This document shows positions 17,120 through 26,421 of a stretch of 64,000 nucleotides of DNA, piece by piece (the stretch's first letter is position 1; each line of letters starts with the position of its first letter). The notes beneath the pieces are model-generated. The model was not told where the DNA came from and ran no database searches. It was given only the letters and a program-made list of their open reading frames with translations. The DNA comes from Brenneria nigrifluens DSM 30175 = ATCC 13028 (GTDB lineage Bacteria > Pseudomonadota > Gammaproteobacteria > Enterobacterales > Enterobacteriaceae): contig NZ_CP034036.1 in the NCBI RefSeq assembly GCF_005484965.1, positions 310,001-374,000 on the forward strand, written 5' to 3'. A program made the position numbers and the translations under genes.

Positions 17120-17944
17120 ATGCAGTTCGCTAAAATGCACGGATTAGGCAATGATTTCATGGTTGTTGATGCCGTTACGCAAAATGTTTATTTTTCACCC
17201 GAACTGATCCGCCGTTTGGCGGATCGGCATTGTGGCGTCGGCTTCGATCAACTTCTTGTGGTGGAGCCGCCGTACGATCCCGAGCTGGATTTTCATTACC
17301 GTATTTTTAACGCCGACGGCAGCGAGGTGGCGCAGTGCGGCAACGGCGCCCGCTGTTTTGCCCGTTTTGTGCGCCTGAAAGGGTTGACCAGCAAGCGCGA
17401 TATCGCGGTGAGCACCCAGACGGGGAGAATGGTGCTCAGCGTCACCGACGACGATCTGGTCCGCGTCAATATGGGAGAACCCAATTTTGATCCGCAGCAG
17501 ATCCCGTTTCGCGCCATAAAAGCGGAAAAAACCTACATTATGCGCGCCGAAGAGCACACCGTACTCTGTGGCGCGGTATCCATGGGCAACCCGCACTGCG
17601 TGATCCAGGTCGAGGATGTGGCGACCGCCAACGTCGAGGTGCTGGGGCCGCTGCTGGAAAATCATGAGCGTTTCCCGGAACGTGCTAATATCGGATTTAT
17701 GCAGGTTATCGATCGCCAAAACATTCGCCTGCGGGTGTATGAGCGCGGCGCCGGCGAAACCCAGGCCTGCGGCAGCGGCGCTTGCGCCGCCGTGGCGGTG
17801 GGCATTCAACAGGGTCTGTTGTCCGCGCAGGTCCGGGTGTCGCTGCCGGGCGGCGATTTGCAGATCCACTGGGAGGGGCCGGGGCATCCGCTATTTATGA
17901 CCGGTCCTGCAACGCATGTTTACGATGGATTTATTCATTTATGA
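17120..17944 (+). CDS. dapF: Diaminopimelate epimerase
   Basis: A 274-residue cofactor-independent racemase converting LL- to meso-diaminopimelate for lysine and peptidoglycan synthesis. Both catalytic cysteines are present: Cys73 in QCGNGARC and Cys217 in QACGSGAC. The N-terminus MQFAKMHGLGNDF is typical. Its TGA overlaps the ATG of yigA by four bases (17941-17944), so dapF-yigA-xerC-yigB is a coupled operon. Confidence 0.98.
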   Translation: MQFAKMHGLGNDFMVVDAVTQNVYFSPELIRRLADRHCGVGFDQLLVVEPPYDPELDFHYRIFNADGSEVAQCGNGARCFARFVRLKGLTSKRDIAVSTQTGRMVLSVTDDDLVRVNMGEPNFDPQQIPFRAIKAEKTYIMRAEEHTVLCGAVSMGNPHCVIQVEDVATANVEVLGPLLENHERFPERANIGFMQVIDRQNIRLRVYERGAGETQACGSGACAAVAVGIQQGLLSAQVRVSLPGGDLQIHWEGPGHPLFMTGPATHVYDGFIHL

Positions 17945-18648
17945 AGAATGTCGAGGAGCAGGCAGAGCGCCGGGTCGCACTCAGTGACGATATGGTTTTG
18001 CAGTTCCTGCAACAGAATCCCGATTTTTTTATCCGTAATGCCCGGCAAATCGAGCAGATGCGCATACCGCATCCCGTCAGGGGAACGGTATCGCTGGTGG
18101 AGTGGCAGCTGGCGCGCCAGCGGCACCACATCACCCAGCTTGAGGAGGAAATCACGCTGTTGATGGAACAGGCCGGGGCGAACGAATTGTTGTTTAACCG
18201 CTTACTGAACCTGCAAACGGAACTGGCCTCCGCGGATAGCCTGCTGGATATGCTCGACCGGCTGCAGCGCTGGGCGCGCAAGCTGGGGCTGGCGGGGGCG
18301 TCGGTTCGCCTGTTCAGCGACAAATGGCGGATCGGCGCGCCCTCCGACTTTACCCATTTATCCCTGAATCGTTCCCTGTTCGAGCCCCTGCGTATTCAGC
18401 GCCTCGGCCAGGCCAGCCATTATCTGGGCAGCCTGAACGGCCCGGAACTGCTGCTGCTGTTGCCGCAGGCGAAGCAGATTGGTTCGGTGGCCTTGTCGAT
18501 GATGGGTGAAAACCACGATCTGGGGCTGCTTATTTTTTCCAGCCGCGACAGCCATCACTACCAGGATGGTATGGGGACCGTGCTGCTGCAACAGCTGGCG
18601 ACGACCATGCTGCCGGCCATGCTGGAGCGCTGGGTTGAACGGATATGA
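17941..18648 (+). CDS. yigA: DUF484 family protein YigA
   Basis: A 235-residue DUF484 protein. The start at 17941 (MKNVEEQAERRVALSDDMVL) is fixed by the ATGA overlap with dapF; the frame is open further upstream but inside dapF. DUF484 has a GAF-like fold (residues about 95-230), preceded by a helical region with the conserved FLQQNPDFF segment. The function is unknown. The stop overlaps the xerC start by four bases. The fixed linkage to xerC suggests a link with chromosome segregation or simply co-regulation. Confidence 0.93.
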   Translation: MKNVEEQAERRVALSDDMVLQFLQQNPDFFIRNARQIEQMRIPHPVRGTVSLVEWQLARQRHHITQLEEEITLLMEQAGANELLFNRLLNLQTELASADSLLDMLDRLQRWARKLGLAGASVRLFSDKWRIGAPSDFTHLSLNRSLFEPLRIQRLGQASHYLGSLNGPELLLLLPQAKQIGSVALSMMGENHDLGLLIFSSRDSHHYQDGMGTVLLQQLATTMLPAMLERWVERI

Positions 18649-19577
18649 GCCAGCCTGACTCACCGGCCGCTTCATCGCTATCGCCGTTGCAGTCGCCGGT
18701 TGACGACTTCCTGCGCTACCTGAAGGTCGAGCGCCAACTGAGCGGGTTGACGCAAATCAGCTATGCGCGCCAGTTGACGGCGGCGATCGCCATCGTCGCG
18801 GCGACCGGCGTCGATGACTGGCGGCGCCTGGACGCGGCCGGCGTGCGCGCGGTGGTCTCCCGCAGTAAACGGGATGGGCTGCACGCCGCCAGTCTGGCGC
18901 TGCGCCTGTCCGCCCTGCGCAGCTTTCTCGACTGGATGGTGTCGCGCGGCGTACTGGGCGCGAATCCGGCCAGGGGGGTGTCTACGCCCCGCGCCGGACG
19001 CCATCTGCCCAAAAATATGGATGTGGATGAGATGAACCGCCTGCTGGATATCGATCTTGACGATCCGCTGGCGGTGCGCGATCGGGCCATGTTGGAGGTG
19101 ATGTATGGCGCCGGACTGCGTCTGGCCGAGCTGGTGGGGATGGATTGCCGCCACGTCGACCTGGATAGCGGCGAAGTATGGGTAATGGGCAAGGGCAGCA
19201 AAGAGCGCAGGCTGCCGATGGGGAAAACGGCGGTCGCTTGGCTGGCGCGCTGGCTGGAGCTGCGCGAGCTGTTCGGGCCGCAGGATGAGGCGATTTTTAT
19301 TTCCAATCAGGGGCGGCGCATCTCCATGCGCAATGTGCAAAAGCGCTTTGCCGAGTGGGGGGTAAAACAGGGGGTAAACAGCCATGTTCACCCGCATAAG
19401 CTGCGGCACTCTTTCGCCACCCATATGCTGGAGTCCAGCGGCGATTTACGGGCGGTGCAGGAATTGCTCGGCCATGCCAACCTTTCCACCACGCAGATTT
19501 ATACCCATCTGGACTTTCAGCATTTAGCTTCCGTGTATGATGCCGCGCATCCACGCGCCAAACGGGGAAAAACCTGA
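18645..19577 (+). CDS. xerC: Tyrosine recombinase XerC
   Basis: A 310-residue site-specific recombinase that works with XerD at dif to resolve chromosome dimers. Catalytic residues can be placed: Arg159 (GAGLRLAEL), Lys183 (GKGSKERR), His251 and Arg254 (HPHKLRHSFATH), His277 (LGHANLSTTQ) and the nucleophile Tyr286 (IYTH). The N-terminal SAM-like core-binding domain covers about 18-110. The ATG overlaps the yigA stop and the TGA overlaps the yigB ATG by one base. Confidence 0.97.
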   Translation: MSQPDSPAASSLSPLQSPVDDFLRYLKVERQLSGLTQISYARQLTAAIAIVAATGVDDWRRLDAAGVRAVVSRSKRDGLHAASLALRLSALRSFLDWMVSRGVLGANPARGVSTPRAGRHLPKNMDVDEMNRLLDIDLDDPLAVRDRAMLEVMYGAGLRLAELVGMDCRHVDLDSGEVWVMGKGSKERRLPMGKTAVAWLARWLELRELFGPQDEAIFISNQGRRISMRNVQKRFAEWGVKQGVNSHVHPHKLRHSFATHMLESSGDLRAVQELLGHANLSTTQIYTHLDFQHLASVYDAAHPRAKRGKT

Positions 19578-20293
19578 TGCATTTTTACCGACCGCTGGGT
19601 GAAATTCGGGCGATCACTTTCGATCTGGACGACACGCTATACGATAACCATGATGTGATACGGCGTACCGAGCGGGAGTCGATAGACTTTCTGCAGCGCT
19701 ACCATCCCGCCCTGCAGGATTTTCAGCTAACGGATTTCCACCGCCTGCGCAACGAACTACGGCAACGGGAGCCGGAAATCTATCATGACGTTACCGAATG
19801 GCGGCGGCGTACGGTCGAGCGGGCGCTGACGGACATCGGCCTGAACGCCGACCAGGCGGCGCGGGGCGCGCAGGCGTCGATGGAAAACTTCGCTTTCTGG
19901 CGCAGCCGGATCGGCGTGACGCAAGAGACGCACCGCACGCTGGCGGCGCTGGCCGCGCGTCTGCCGCTGGCGGCGATCACCAACGGCAATGCCGAACCGC
20001 ATCTGTTCGGTCTGGACGGCTACTTCAGGTTTATTCTGCGCGCCGGCCCGCACGGCCGCGCCAAGCCGTTCGCCGATATGTACCGTCTGGCGGCGGAAAA
20101 ACTCGATCTGCCGCCGAGCGGTATTTTGCATGTGGGGGACGATCTCACCGCCGACGTCGCCGGCGCGCTGCGCTGCGGGCTACAGGCGTGCTGGATCAAC
20201 CTGCGGCAAGGCAACCTGATGCGCATTGATGACGCGCGCCTGCTACCGCATCTTGAAATTTCCCGGTTGGCATCGCTGACGGCGTTGTTATAA
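19577..20293 (+). CDS. yigB: HAD-superfamily phosphatase YigB
   Basis: A 238-residue HAD hydrolase. Motif I is TFDLDDTLYDN (residues 14-24), motif II is AAITNGN, motif III/IV is around KPFADMYR and HVGDDLTADV. In E. coli YigB dephosphorylates the riboflavin precursor 5-amino-6-(5-phospho-D-ribitylamino)uracil and FMN in vitro. It is the last gene of the dapF operon. Cytoplasmic. Confidence 0.93.
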   Translation: MHFYRPLGEIRAITFDLDDTLYDNHDVIRRTERESIDFLQRYHPALQDFQLTDFHRLRNELRQREPEIYHDVTEWRRRTVERALTDIGLNADQAARGAQASMENFAFWRSRIGVTQETHRTLAALAARLPLAAITNGNAEPHLFGLDGYFRFILRAGPHGRAKPFADMYRLAAEKLDLPPSGILHVGDDLTADVAGALRCGLQACWINLRQGNLMRIDDARLLPHLEISRLASLTALL

Positions 20294-20308
20294 TCACCGG
20301 TATAGATG

Positions 20309-20324
20309 CTGTATAAATAATCAG
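20309..20324 (+). promoter_or_regulatory. LexA (SOS) box upstream of uvrD
   Basis: CTGTATAAATAATCAG matches the SOS-box consensus CTGTATATATATACAG at 13 of 16 positions, including the invariant CTG and CAG ends. It lies 58 bases before the uvrD ATG, the same arrangement as in E. coli, where LexA represses uvrD and DNA damage induces it. Confidence 0.8.
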
Positions 20325-20381
20325 TGGGAATCGGTCTCCTTGGCGGCGATCCGGTTTCCCGTCAACGGATAACCGATACCT

Positions 20382-22544
20382 ATGGACGTTTCTGCTCTGC
20401 TCGATGGCCTCAACGACAAACAGCGTGACGCGGTAGCCGCGCCGCGCGGCAATTTATTGGTGCTGGCCGGGGCGGGCAGCGGCAAGACGCGGGTGCTGGT
20501 GCATCGTATCGCCTGGCTGCTGGCGGTGGAAAACTGTTCGCCGTACTCCATTATGGCGGTGACCTTTACCAACAAGGCGGCGGCGGAAATGCGCCACCGC
20601 ATCGAACACTTGATCGGCACCAGCCAGGGCGGCATGTGGATCGGCACTTTCCACGGGCTGGCTCACCGTCTGCTGCGCGCCCACCATCTGGACGCCGGAC
20701 TGCCGCAGGATTTCCAGATTCTCGACAGCGAAGATCAGCTGCGTTTGCTCAAGCGTCTGATTCGGGCGCTGAATCTGGATGAGAAGCAGTGGCCGCCGCG
20801 TCAGGCGATGTGGTACATCAACGGCAAAAAAGACGAAGGTTTGCGTCCCCAACATATCGAAAGCTACGGCAATCCGATAGAGCAGACCTGGCAACGGGTT
20901 TATCAGGCCTATCAGGAAGCCTGCGACCGCGCCGGGCTGGTGGATTTCGCCGAGTTGCTGCTGCGAGCGCACGAGCTGTGGCTGAATAAACCGCATATCC
21001 TGAACCATTACCGCGAGCGCTTCGGCAATATTCTGGTGGACGAATTTCAGGATACCAATCGCATTCAATACGCCTGGATCCGCATGCTGGCGGGCGACAG
21101 CGCCCGGGTGATGATTGTGGGCGACGACGATCAGTCGATTTACGGCTGGCGCGGCGCGCAGGTGGAAAATATTCAGCTGTTCTTGCAGGATTTCTCCGGC
21201 GCGGAAACTATCCGCCTGGAGCAGAACTACCGTTCCACCAGCAATATCCTCAAGGCCGCCAATGCGCTTATCGCCCATAACGGCGGCCGGCTGGGCAAAA
21301 ATCTGTGGACGGACGGGGCGGACGGCGAACCGATTTCTCTCTACTGCGCGTTTAACGAACTGGACGAAGCGCGCTTTGTGGTCAACCGGATTAAAGTCTG
21401 GCAGGAAAACGGCGGCGCGCTGAACGATAACGCCATTTTATACCGCAGTAACGCCCAGTCGCGCGTGCTGGAAGAGGCGCTGCTGCAGCAGAATATGCCG
21501 TACCGTATCTATGGCGGCATGCGCTTCTTCGAACGTCAGGAAATCAAGGACGCCCTGTCGTACCTGCGTCTGATCGCCAACCGTAATGACGACGCCGCGT
21601 TTGAACGGGTGGTGAATACGCCGACGCGCGGCATCGGCGACCGCACGCTGGACGTGGTGCGTCACACCGCCCGTGACCGGCAGTTGACGCTATGGCAGAC
21701 TACCCGCGCGTTGTTGCAGGAAAAAGTGCTGGCGGGCAGGGCGTCCGCCTCGCTGCAGCGCTTTATCGAACTGATTGACGCGCTGGCTGATGAAACCGCC
21801 GAACTGCCGCTGCACGTGCAGACCGACCGGGTGATCAAGGATTCCGGCCTGTGGAGCATGTACGAACAGGAAAAAGGCGAAAAAGGGCAGGCGCGGGTGG
21901 AAAACCTGGAAGAGCTGGTTACCGCGACGCGGCAGTACAGCTATCAGGATGAAGATCAGGACCTGATGCCGCTACAGGCGTTTTTGTCCCATGCGGCGCT
22001 GGAAGCGGGCGAGGGGCAGGCGGACGCCTATCAGGACGCGGTACAGCTGATGACGCTGCACTCGGCCAAAGGGCTGGAGTTCCCGCAGGTATTTATCGTC
22101 GGGATGGAAGAGGGCATGTTCCCCAGCCAGATGTCGCTCGACGAAGGCGGACGGCTGGAAGAGGAGCGGCGTCTGGCCTATGTGGGGGTGACGCGCGCCA
22201 TGCGGAAACTGACCCTGACGTATGCGGAAACCCGCCGTTTATACGGCAAAGAGGCCTATCACCGCCCCTCGCGTTTCGTCGGGGAACTGCCGGCGGAGTG
22301 CGTCGAGGAAGTCCGGCTGCGCGCCAGCGTGTCGCGCCCGGTGAACCATCAGCGCCTCGGCACGCCGATAAGCGACAGCGACAGCGGCTACCGGCTGGGC
22401 CAGCGGGTGCGGCACGGCAAATTCGGCGACGGCACCATCGTCAATCTGGAAGGCAGCGGCGACCATTGCCGCATTCAGGTGGCCTTTCAGGGGCAGGGCA
22501 TTAAATGGCTGGTGGCGGCCTATGCCCGGCTGGAAGTGGTGTGA
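20382..22544 (+). CDS. uvrD: DNA helicase II (UvrD)
   Basis: A 720-residue superfamily 1A 3'-5' helicase that works in nucleotide-excision and mismatch repair. Walker A is AGAGSGKTRVL near residues 29-39, motif II is VDEFQDTNRIQY, motif III is GDDDQSIYGWRGA, motif IV contains EQNYRS, and motif VI is YVGVTRA. A C-terminal Tudor-like segment (GQRVRHGKFGDGTIVNLEG) that binds RNA polymerase is intact. Preceded by its own SOS box. Confidence 0.98.
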   Translation: MDVSALLDGLNDKQRDAVAAPRGNLLVLAGAGSGKTRVLVHRIAWLLAVENCSPYSIMAVTFTNKAAAEMRHRIEHLIGTSQGGMWIGTFHGLAHRLLRAHHLDAGLPQDFQILDSEDQLRLLKRLIRALNLDEKQWPPRQAMWYINGKKDEGLRPQHIESYGNPIEQTWQRVYQAYQEACDRAGLVDFAELLLRAHELWLNKPHILNHYRERFGNILVDEFQDTNRIQYAWIRMLAGDSARVMIVGDDDQSIYGWRGAQVENIQLFLQDFSGAETIRLEQNYRSTSNILKAANALIAHNGGRLGKNLWTDGADGEPISLYCAFNELDEARFVVNRIKVWQENGGALNDNAILYRSNAQSRVLEEALLQQNMPYRIYGGMRFFERQEIKDALSYLRLIANRNDDAAFERVVNTPTRGIGDRTLDVVRHTARDRQLTLWQTTRALLQEKVLAGRASASLQRFIELIDALADETAELPLHVQTDRVIKDSGLWSMYEQEKGEKGQARVENLEELVTATRQYSYQDEDQDLMPLQAFLSHAALEAGEGQADAYQDAVQLMTLHSAKGLEFPQVFIVGMEEGMFPSQMSLDEGGRLEEERRLAYVGVTRAMRKLTLTYAETRRLYGKEAYHRPSRFVGELPAECVEEVRLRASVSRPVNHQRLGTPISDSDSGYRLGQRVRHGKFGDGTIVNLEGSGDHCRIQVAFQGQGIKWLVAAYARLEVV

Positions 22545-22649
22545 AACGATAAATCGCGCATCGTTGCATTATTCGCCGCTCTTCGAGTTGACAGCCTTTT
22601 TCATCTCGGCGTAACATGCGCGCATCATTATTCCCGGAGGACCCACGCC

Positions 22650-22706
22650 TTGGACGCACCCAGTCGATGCTGGCTCAATAACCTGATCATTAGGTACAAC
22701 TTCTAA
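22650..22706 (+). CDS. Probable CorL-type leader peptide of corA
   Basis: A strong ribosome-binding site (GGAGG at 22636-22640) precedes a TTG that opens an 18-codon frame, MDAPSRCWLNNLIIRYNF, ending at TAA 22704-22706. The stop falls inside the first bases of a stable hairpin. In Salmonella the corA leader contains a short ORF, corL, whose translation controls Rho-dependent termination. This small frame sits in the equivalent place, 173 bases before corA. Too short for homology alone; the call rests on the ribosome-binding site and the context. Confidence 0.45.
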   Translation: MDAPSRCWLNNLIIRYNF

Positions 22707-22733
22707 GGCTATCTTCCCGTTGCTGATAGCCTT
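22705..22733 (+). promoter_or_regulatory. Leader hairpin upstream of corA
   Basis: A perfect nine-pair stem AAGGCTATC (22705-22713) and GATAGCCTT (22725-22733) with an 11-base loop begins exactly at the stop codon of the leader peptide frame. No T run follows, so it is not an intrinsic terminator. A ribosome finishing the leader peptide would cover or melt the stem, consistent with translation-coupled control of corA. Confidence 0.55.
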
Positions 22734-22879
22734 CGTGGTTGTCGGCGATGTCGTTCATCATGTCGCTACGAGTCAGCTCCGTCGAACGGACTGAAACCTG
22801 CCGGTGACGTTTTCACCTCTGTTTCTGTGTTTCAAGCGCGCGTTGTCCATCTCTGTTACTGAAAAGGGAGCTATGGCCT

Positions 22880-23830
22880 ATGCTGAGCGCATTTAAACTG
22901 GACAACTGTCGTCTATCCCGTCTGGAACTGGATGATGCCGACGATCTGACCTCGTCCGTCTGGGTCGATTTAATCGAGCCGGAAGACGGCGAGCGCGAAA
23001 AAGTACAACAAGAGCTGGGACAGAGTCTGGCGACCCGGCCGGAACTGGAGGACATCGAGGCGTCCGCGCGTTTCTTCGAGGATGAGGACGGCTTGCATAT
23101 CCACTCCTTCTTCTTTTTTGAAGACGCCGAAGATCATGCCGGCAACGCCACCGTGGCGTTTACCATCCGCGAGGGACGCCTGTATACGCTGCGCGAGCGC
23201 GAACTGCCGGCGTTTCGCCTGTACCGCATGCGCGCCCGCAGCCAAACGATGGTCGACGGCAATGCCTATGAACTGCTGCTGGATTTGTTTGAAACCAAAA
23301 TCGAACAGCTGGCCGATGAAATCGAGAACATCTACAGCGATCTGGAATCCCTGAGCCGCATCATCATGGAAGGGCGCCAGGGAGACGAATACGACGATGC
23401 GCTGTCCACGCTGGCCGAACTGGAAGACGTGGGCTGGAAGGTGCGCCTGTGTCTGATGGATACCCAGCGCGCGCTGAACTTTCTGGTGCGCAAGGCCCGT
23501 TTGCCCTCCGGCCAACTGGAACAGGCGCGCGAGATCCTGCGCGATATCGAATCCCTGCTGCCGCACAACGAATCGCTGTTCCAGAAGGTCAACTTCCTGA
23601 TGCAGGCGGCGATGGGCTTCATCAATATTGAACAGAGCCGCATTATCAAGATCTTCTCGGTGGTTTCCGTGGTGTTCCTGCCGCCGACGCTGGTGGCGTC
23701 CAGCTACGGGATGAACTTTGAATTTATGCCGGAGCTGAAGTGGTCGTTCGGCTATCCGGGGGCGATTGTGCTGATGATCCTGGCGGGTCTGGCGCCTTAT
23801 CTCTATTTCAAACGCAAGAACTGGCTCTGA
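22880..23830 (+). CDS. corA: Magnesium/cobalt/nickel channel CorA
   Basis: A 316-residue inner-membrane Mg2+ channel, pentameric in known structures. The selectivity-filter motif YGMNFEFMPEL is present with Gly277-Met-Asn at the end of the first membrane helix. The second helix and the basic tail FKRKNWL complete the C-terminus. The start at 22880 (MLSAFKLDN) follows GGGAGC at 22867-22872. CorA also admits Co2+ and Ni2+, relevant to the nickel enzymes further along. Confidence 0.98.
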   Translation: MLSAFKLDNCRLSRLELDDADDLTSSVWVDLIEPEDGEREKVQQELGQSLATRPELEDIEASARFFEDEDGLHIHSFFFFEDAEDHAGNATVAFTIREGRLYTLRERELPAFRLYRMRARSQTMVDGNAYELLLDLFETKIEQLADEIENIYSDLESLSRIIMEGRQGDEYDDALSTLAELEDVGWKVRLCLMDTQRALNFLVRKARLPSGQLEQAREILRDIESLLPHNESLFQKVNFLMQAAMGFINIEQSRIIKIFSVVSVVFLPPTLVASSYGMNFEFMPELKWSFGYPGAIVLMILAGLAPYLYFKRKNWL

Positions 23831-23939
23831 AGCCCGTGGCGCGCGATGTGGTTCGGTAACTTGATTAATTTTATATTAATTATTCGGCTAATCTGTTTAG
23901 AATGACGGCAATGGTTTATTGCAGAAATAGGTTGTGCGC

Positions 23940-24998
23940 ATGAGAAGGGTTTCACCCTTGATGCAATGGGGGATCCTGCTGTCGGTCTCGCTGATACTGG
24001 GCTTCGGACTGCAGATCTACCACGTTCCGGCGGCCCTGTTGCTCGGCCCCATGCTGATTGGCGCGGCGATGGGGCTGAACGGCGCCACCATCCGCATTCC
24101 CCCCGCCTTCTTTTCCGCCAGCAATGCGGTGCTGGGCTGCCTGGTGGCGCAAAGCCTCTCCCTTTCCATTCTGAGTCCCCTACTCGACAGCTGGCTGCTG
24201 GTGCTGTTTATTTTGCTGGCGACCCTTGCCGGCAGCGGACTTTCCGGCTGGCTGCTGGTGAAATTCAGCGATTTGCCCGGCACCACGGGCACCTGGGGCG
24301 CTTCTCCCGGCGGCGCGTCGGCTATGGTCGCCATGGCGGGGGAGTTTGGCGCGGATGTGCGGCTGGTCGCCTTTATGCAGTATCTGCGGGTGCTGATGGT
24401 GACGGCGGCGGCGGCTTTTGTCGCCCGTATCAGCCTGGGAGAGGAAGCGGCGGAGAACAGCGCCATGCTGGTGTGGTTTCCGATGCTGGACTGGCGTTTT
24501 CCCGCCACCCTGTGCGTCGCGTTCGGCAGCGCCTGGCTCGGCAAACTTTTACATATTCCCTCGGCCGCCCTGCTGGCGCCGATAATTGTCGGTTCGCTGT
24601 TGCATTCAAACGGCATATTGGCGTTGCAGACCCCGGAATGGCTGCTGGCCCTGGCCTATGCGTTTATCGGCTGGAGCGTCGGGCTGTGTTTTACCCGCCC
24701 GATATTTCTGCTGGCGATACGCACGCTGCCGCAGATGATGGCGTCGATTGTCGGACTGATGCTGCTGTGCGGCGCGTTGGCGCTGATGATTACCCGCTTT
24801 CTGCCGGTCGATCTGCTGACGGCCTATCTGGCCACCAGCCCGGGCGGGCTGGATTCCATCGCCATTATCGCCGCCGGCAGCCGGGTCGATATGGCGTTTG
24901 TGATTGCCATGCAGACGCTGCGGCTGTTCTCCACCTTGATTTTCAGTCCGCTGCTGTCGCGTTTTATCTCGCGCCGCGTAGATCTCGTTGCGACCTGA
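23940..24998 (+). CDS. AbrB-family membrane protein (COG3180 type)
   Basis: A 352-residue integral membrane protein made of two repeats. Each carries a TSPGG/ASPGG motif after membrane helices: WGASPGGASAMVAMAGEFGA near residues 120-139 and TSPGGLDSIAIIAAGSRVDM near 302-321. This duplication is typical of the AbrB-like permease family; the name comes from an effect on aidB expression and does not mean DNA binding. ATG 23940 is chosen over GTG 23934 because the ribosome-binding site AATAGG ends nine bases before it. The last 35 bases overlap the 3' end of rarD on the other strand. Confidence 0.85.
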   Translation: MRRVSPLMQWGILLSVSLILGFGLQIYHVPAALLLGPMLIGAAMGLNGATIRIPPAFFSASNAVLGCLVAQSLSLSILSPLLDSWLLVLFILLATLAGSGLSGWLLVKFSDLPGTTGTWGASPGGASAMVAMAGEFGADVRLVAFMQYLRVLMVTAAAAFVARISLGEEAAENSAMLVWFPMLDWRFPATLCVAFGSAWLGKLLHIPSAALLAPIIVGSLLHSNGILALQTPEWLLALAYAFIGWSVGLCFTRPIFLLAIRTLPQMMASIVGLMLLCGALALMITRFLPVDLLTAYLATSPGGLDSIAIIAAGSRVDMAFVIAMQTLRLFSTLIFSPLLSRFISRRVDLVAT

Positions 24999-25893
24999 TA
25001 TCAGACCGCCGCCGTTTACGCTGGGTATAAAGCGCATCGAGAATAAACAGCGCCAGCGCGCTCCAGATAAAGGCAAAGGTCACCAGTTTGTCGCTGCTGA
25101 AGGTTTCGCCATAAAAAACGACCGCCAGCAAAAACATCATCGTCGGTCCGAGATACTGGAAAAACCCCAGCGTGGAGAGGCGCAGATAAGAGGCCGCGGC
25201 GGTAAAAAACAGCAGCGGTACGGTGGTGATGATCCCCGCGGAGACGAACAGCGTATTCAGCGTCCAGCTATTGTCCGTCATATGGCTGCTGGGGCTGTCG
25301 ACAATAAAAAACAGGTAGATGGCGGCCATCGGCAGCAGCCACAGCGTTTCAATCAGCATTCCGGTCTGGCTGTCGACGCCGATTTTTTTACGCAGCAGGC
25401 CGTAGAAGGCGAAGCTGAACGCCAGCCCCAGGGCAACCAGCGGCAGCGAGCCAAAGGTCCAGAGCTGGACCAGCACGCCGGAAACGGCCAGTAAAACCGC
25501 CAGCCATTGCAGACGGCGCAAGCGCTCGCCCAGAAAGATGACCCCCAGCATGACGTTGACCAGCGGGTTGATGAAGTAGCCCAGACTGGCTTCCAGCATA
25601 TGGTGGTTATTGACCGCCCAGATATACAGCAGCCAGTTGCTGGCGATTAATATGGCGGAGAGCGCCAGTAGCAGCAGGTGTTTGACGTTGCGGCAGGCAT
25701 AACGCACCTGATGCCATTTCCAGCTGATGCTCAACAGGATCAGCATAAAGAAAAACGACCAGATAATCCGGTGGGCCAGTATTTCATCGGCGGGGATATG
25801 TTCAAGCAGCTTGAAATAAACCGGGGCGATCCCCCAGATAAGATAAGCGCCGAGAGCGAAAAAGATCCCCTTGCGGGCTTGCTGCGCATCCAT
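24964..25893 (-). CDS. rarD: RarD, EamA-family transporter
   Basis: A 309-residue drug/metabolite transporter with ten hydrophobic segments. It begins MDAQQARKGIFFALGAYLIW, matching the RarD N-terminus; the frame is open 21 codons further upstream, but that extension is not conserved. Characteristic internal sequence includes YIWAVNNHHMLEASLGYFIN near residues 98-117. In Pseudomonas RarD is linked to chloramphenicol sensitivity; the enteric substrate is unknown. The 3' end overlaps the AbrB-family gene by 35 bases, tail to tail. Confidence 0.93.
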   Translation of the reverse strand: MDAQQARKGIFFALGAYLIWGIAPVYFKLLEHIPADEILAHRIIWSFFFMLILLSISWKWHQVRYACRNVKHLLLLALSAILIASNWLLYIWAVNNHHMLEASLGYFINPLVNVMLGVIFLGERLRRLQWLAVLLAVSGVLVQLWTFGSLPLVALGLAFSFAFYGLLRKKIGVDSQTGMLIETLWLLPMAAIYLFFIVDSPSSHMTDNSWTLNTLFVSAGIITTVPLLFFTAAASYLRLSTLGFFQYLGPTMMFLLAVVFYGETFSSDKLVTFAFIWSALALFILDALYTQRKRRRSDIRSQRDLRGAR

Positions 25894-25964
25894 TGATGAT
25901 GACTCGATAAAACGGCGGAAAAAGAGAAGTTTACCCAAAACGGCGGCGGTTTTCACCCTTGGCG

Positions 25965-26207
25965 TCAGCCAATGAGGTAGGTCGCGGTGGCGCTGGCGAT
26001 GTGCGATTGCCGTTCATTGTGCAGGTCGGCCCGCGCCACGGCGACTTTATTGCCGCCGCGCAGCAGCTGGCTGGTGATAGTGAAATGTTCTCCGTGGCCC
26101 GGCCGCAGATAGTCCACCCGCATATCAATCGTTCCCATCCGGGCAAGCAGCTGGCGAACGCGCTCCCTGGTTAACATGGCGCCTGGCGTTAGTGGTGAGC
26201 TGGGCAT
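25965..26207 (-). pseudogene. yigI: 5'-truncated yigI (hotdog thioesterase) remnant
   Basis: The last 60 or so residues, from RQLLARMGTIDMRVDYLRPG through GNKVAVARADLHNE to SATATYLIG, match the C-terminal half of the PaaI/YigI thioesterases, which are about 155 residues long. The N-terminal half, including the HGG catalytic loop, is missing. Upstream of 26207 the DNA does not encode it in any frame. The ATG at 26207 and the first 20 or so residues are probably chance. YigI normally lies between rarD and pldA, so this is a decayed gene in its ancestral place. Confidence 0.75.
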
Positions 26208-26421
26208 GATGTTCTTCCCGTATGCTTTGGTTGGCTGAGGTTGCCGCGCGCTTGCTATTGCATCGAAAGGTTGGTTAATGGTTTATTTTATGCGGTAATT
26301 TTGTTTCTTTCCAGAAAAGACCGAGAAAGGGTCTAAGGTTGATTCAAATGTCGCCGAACCGTGTAAAATGGCGCGTTTATCAGATCGGATAATTAGCATG
26401 ATCGCTCAGGAGAGAAAGTAA

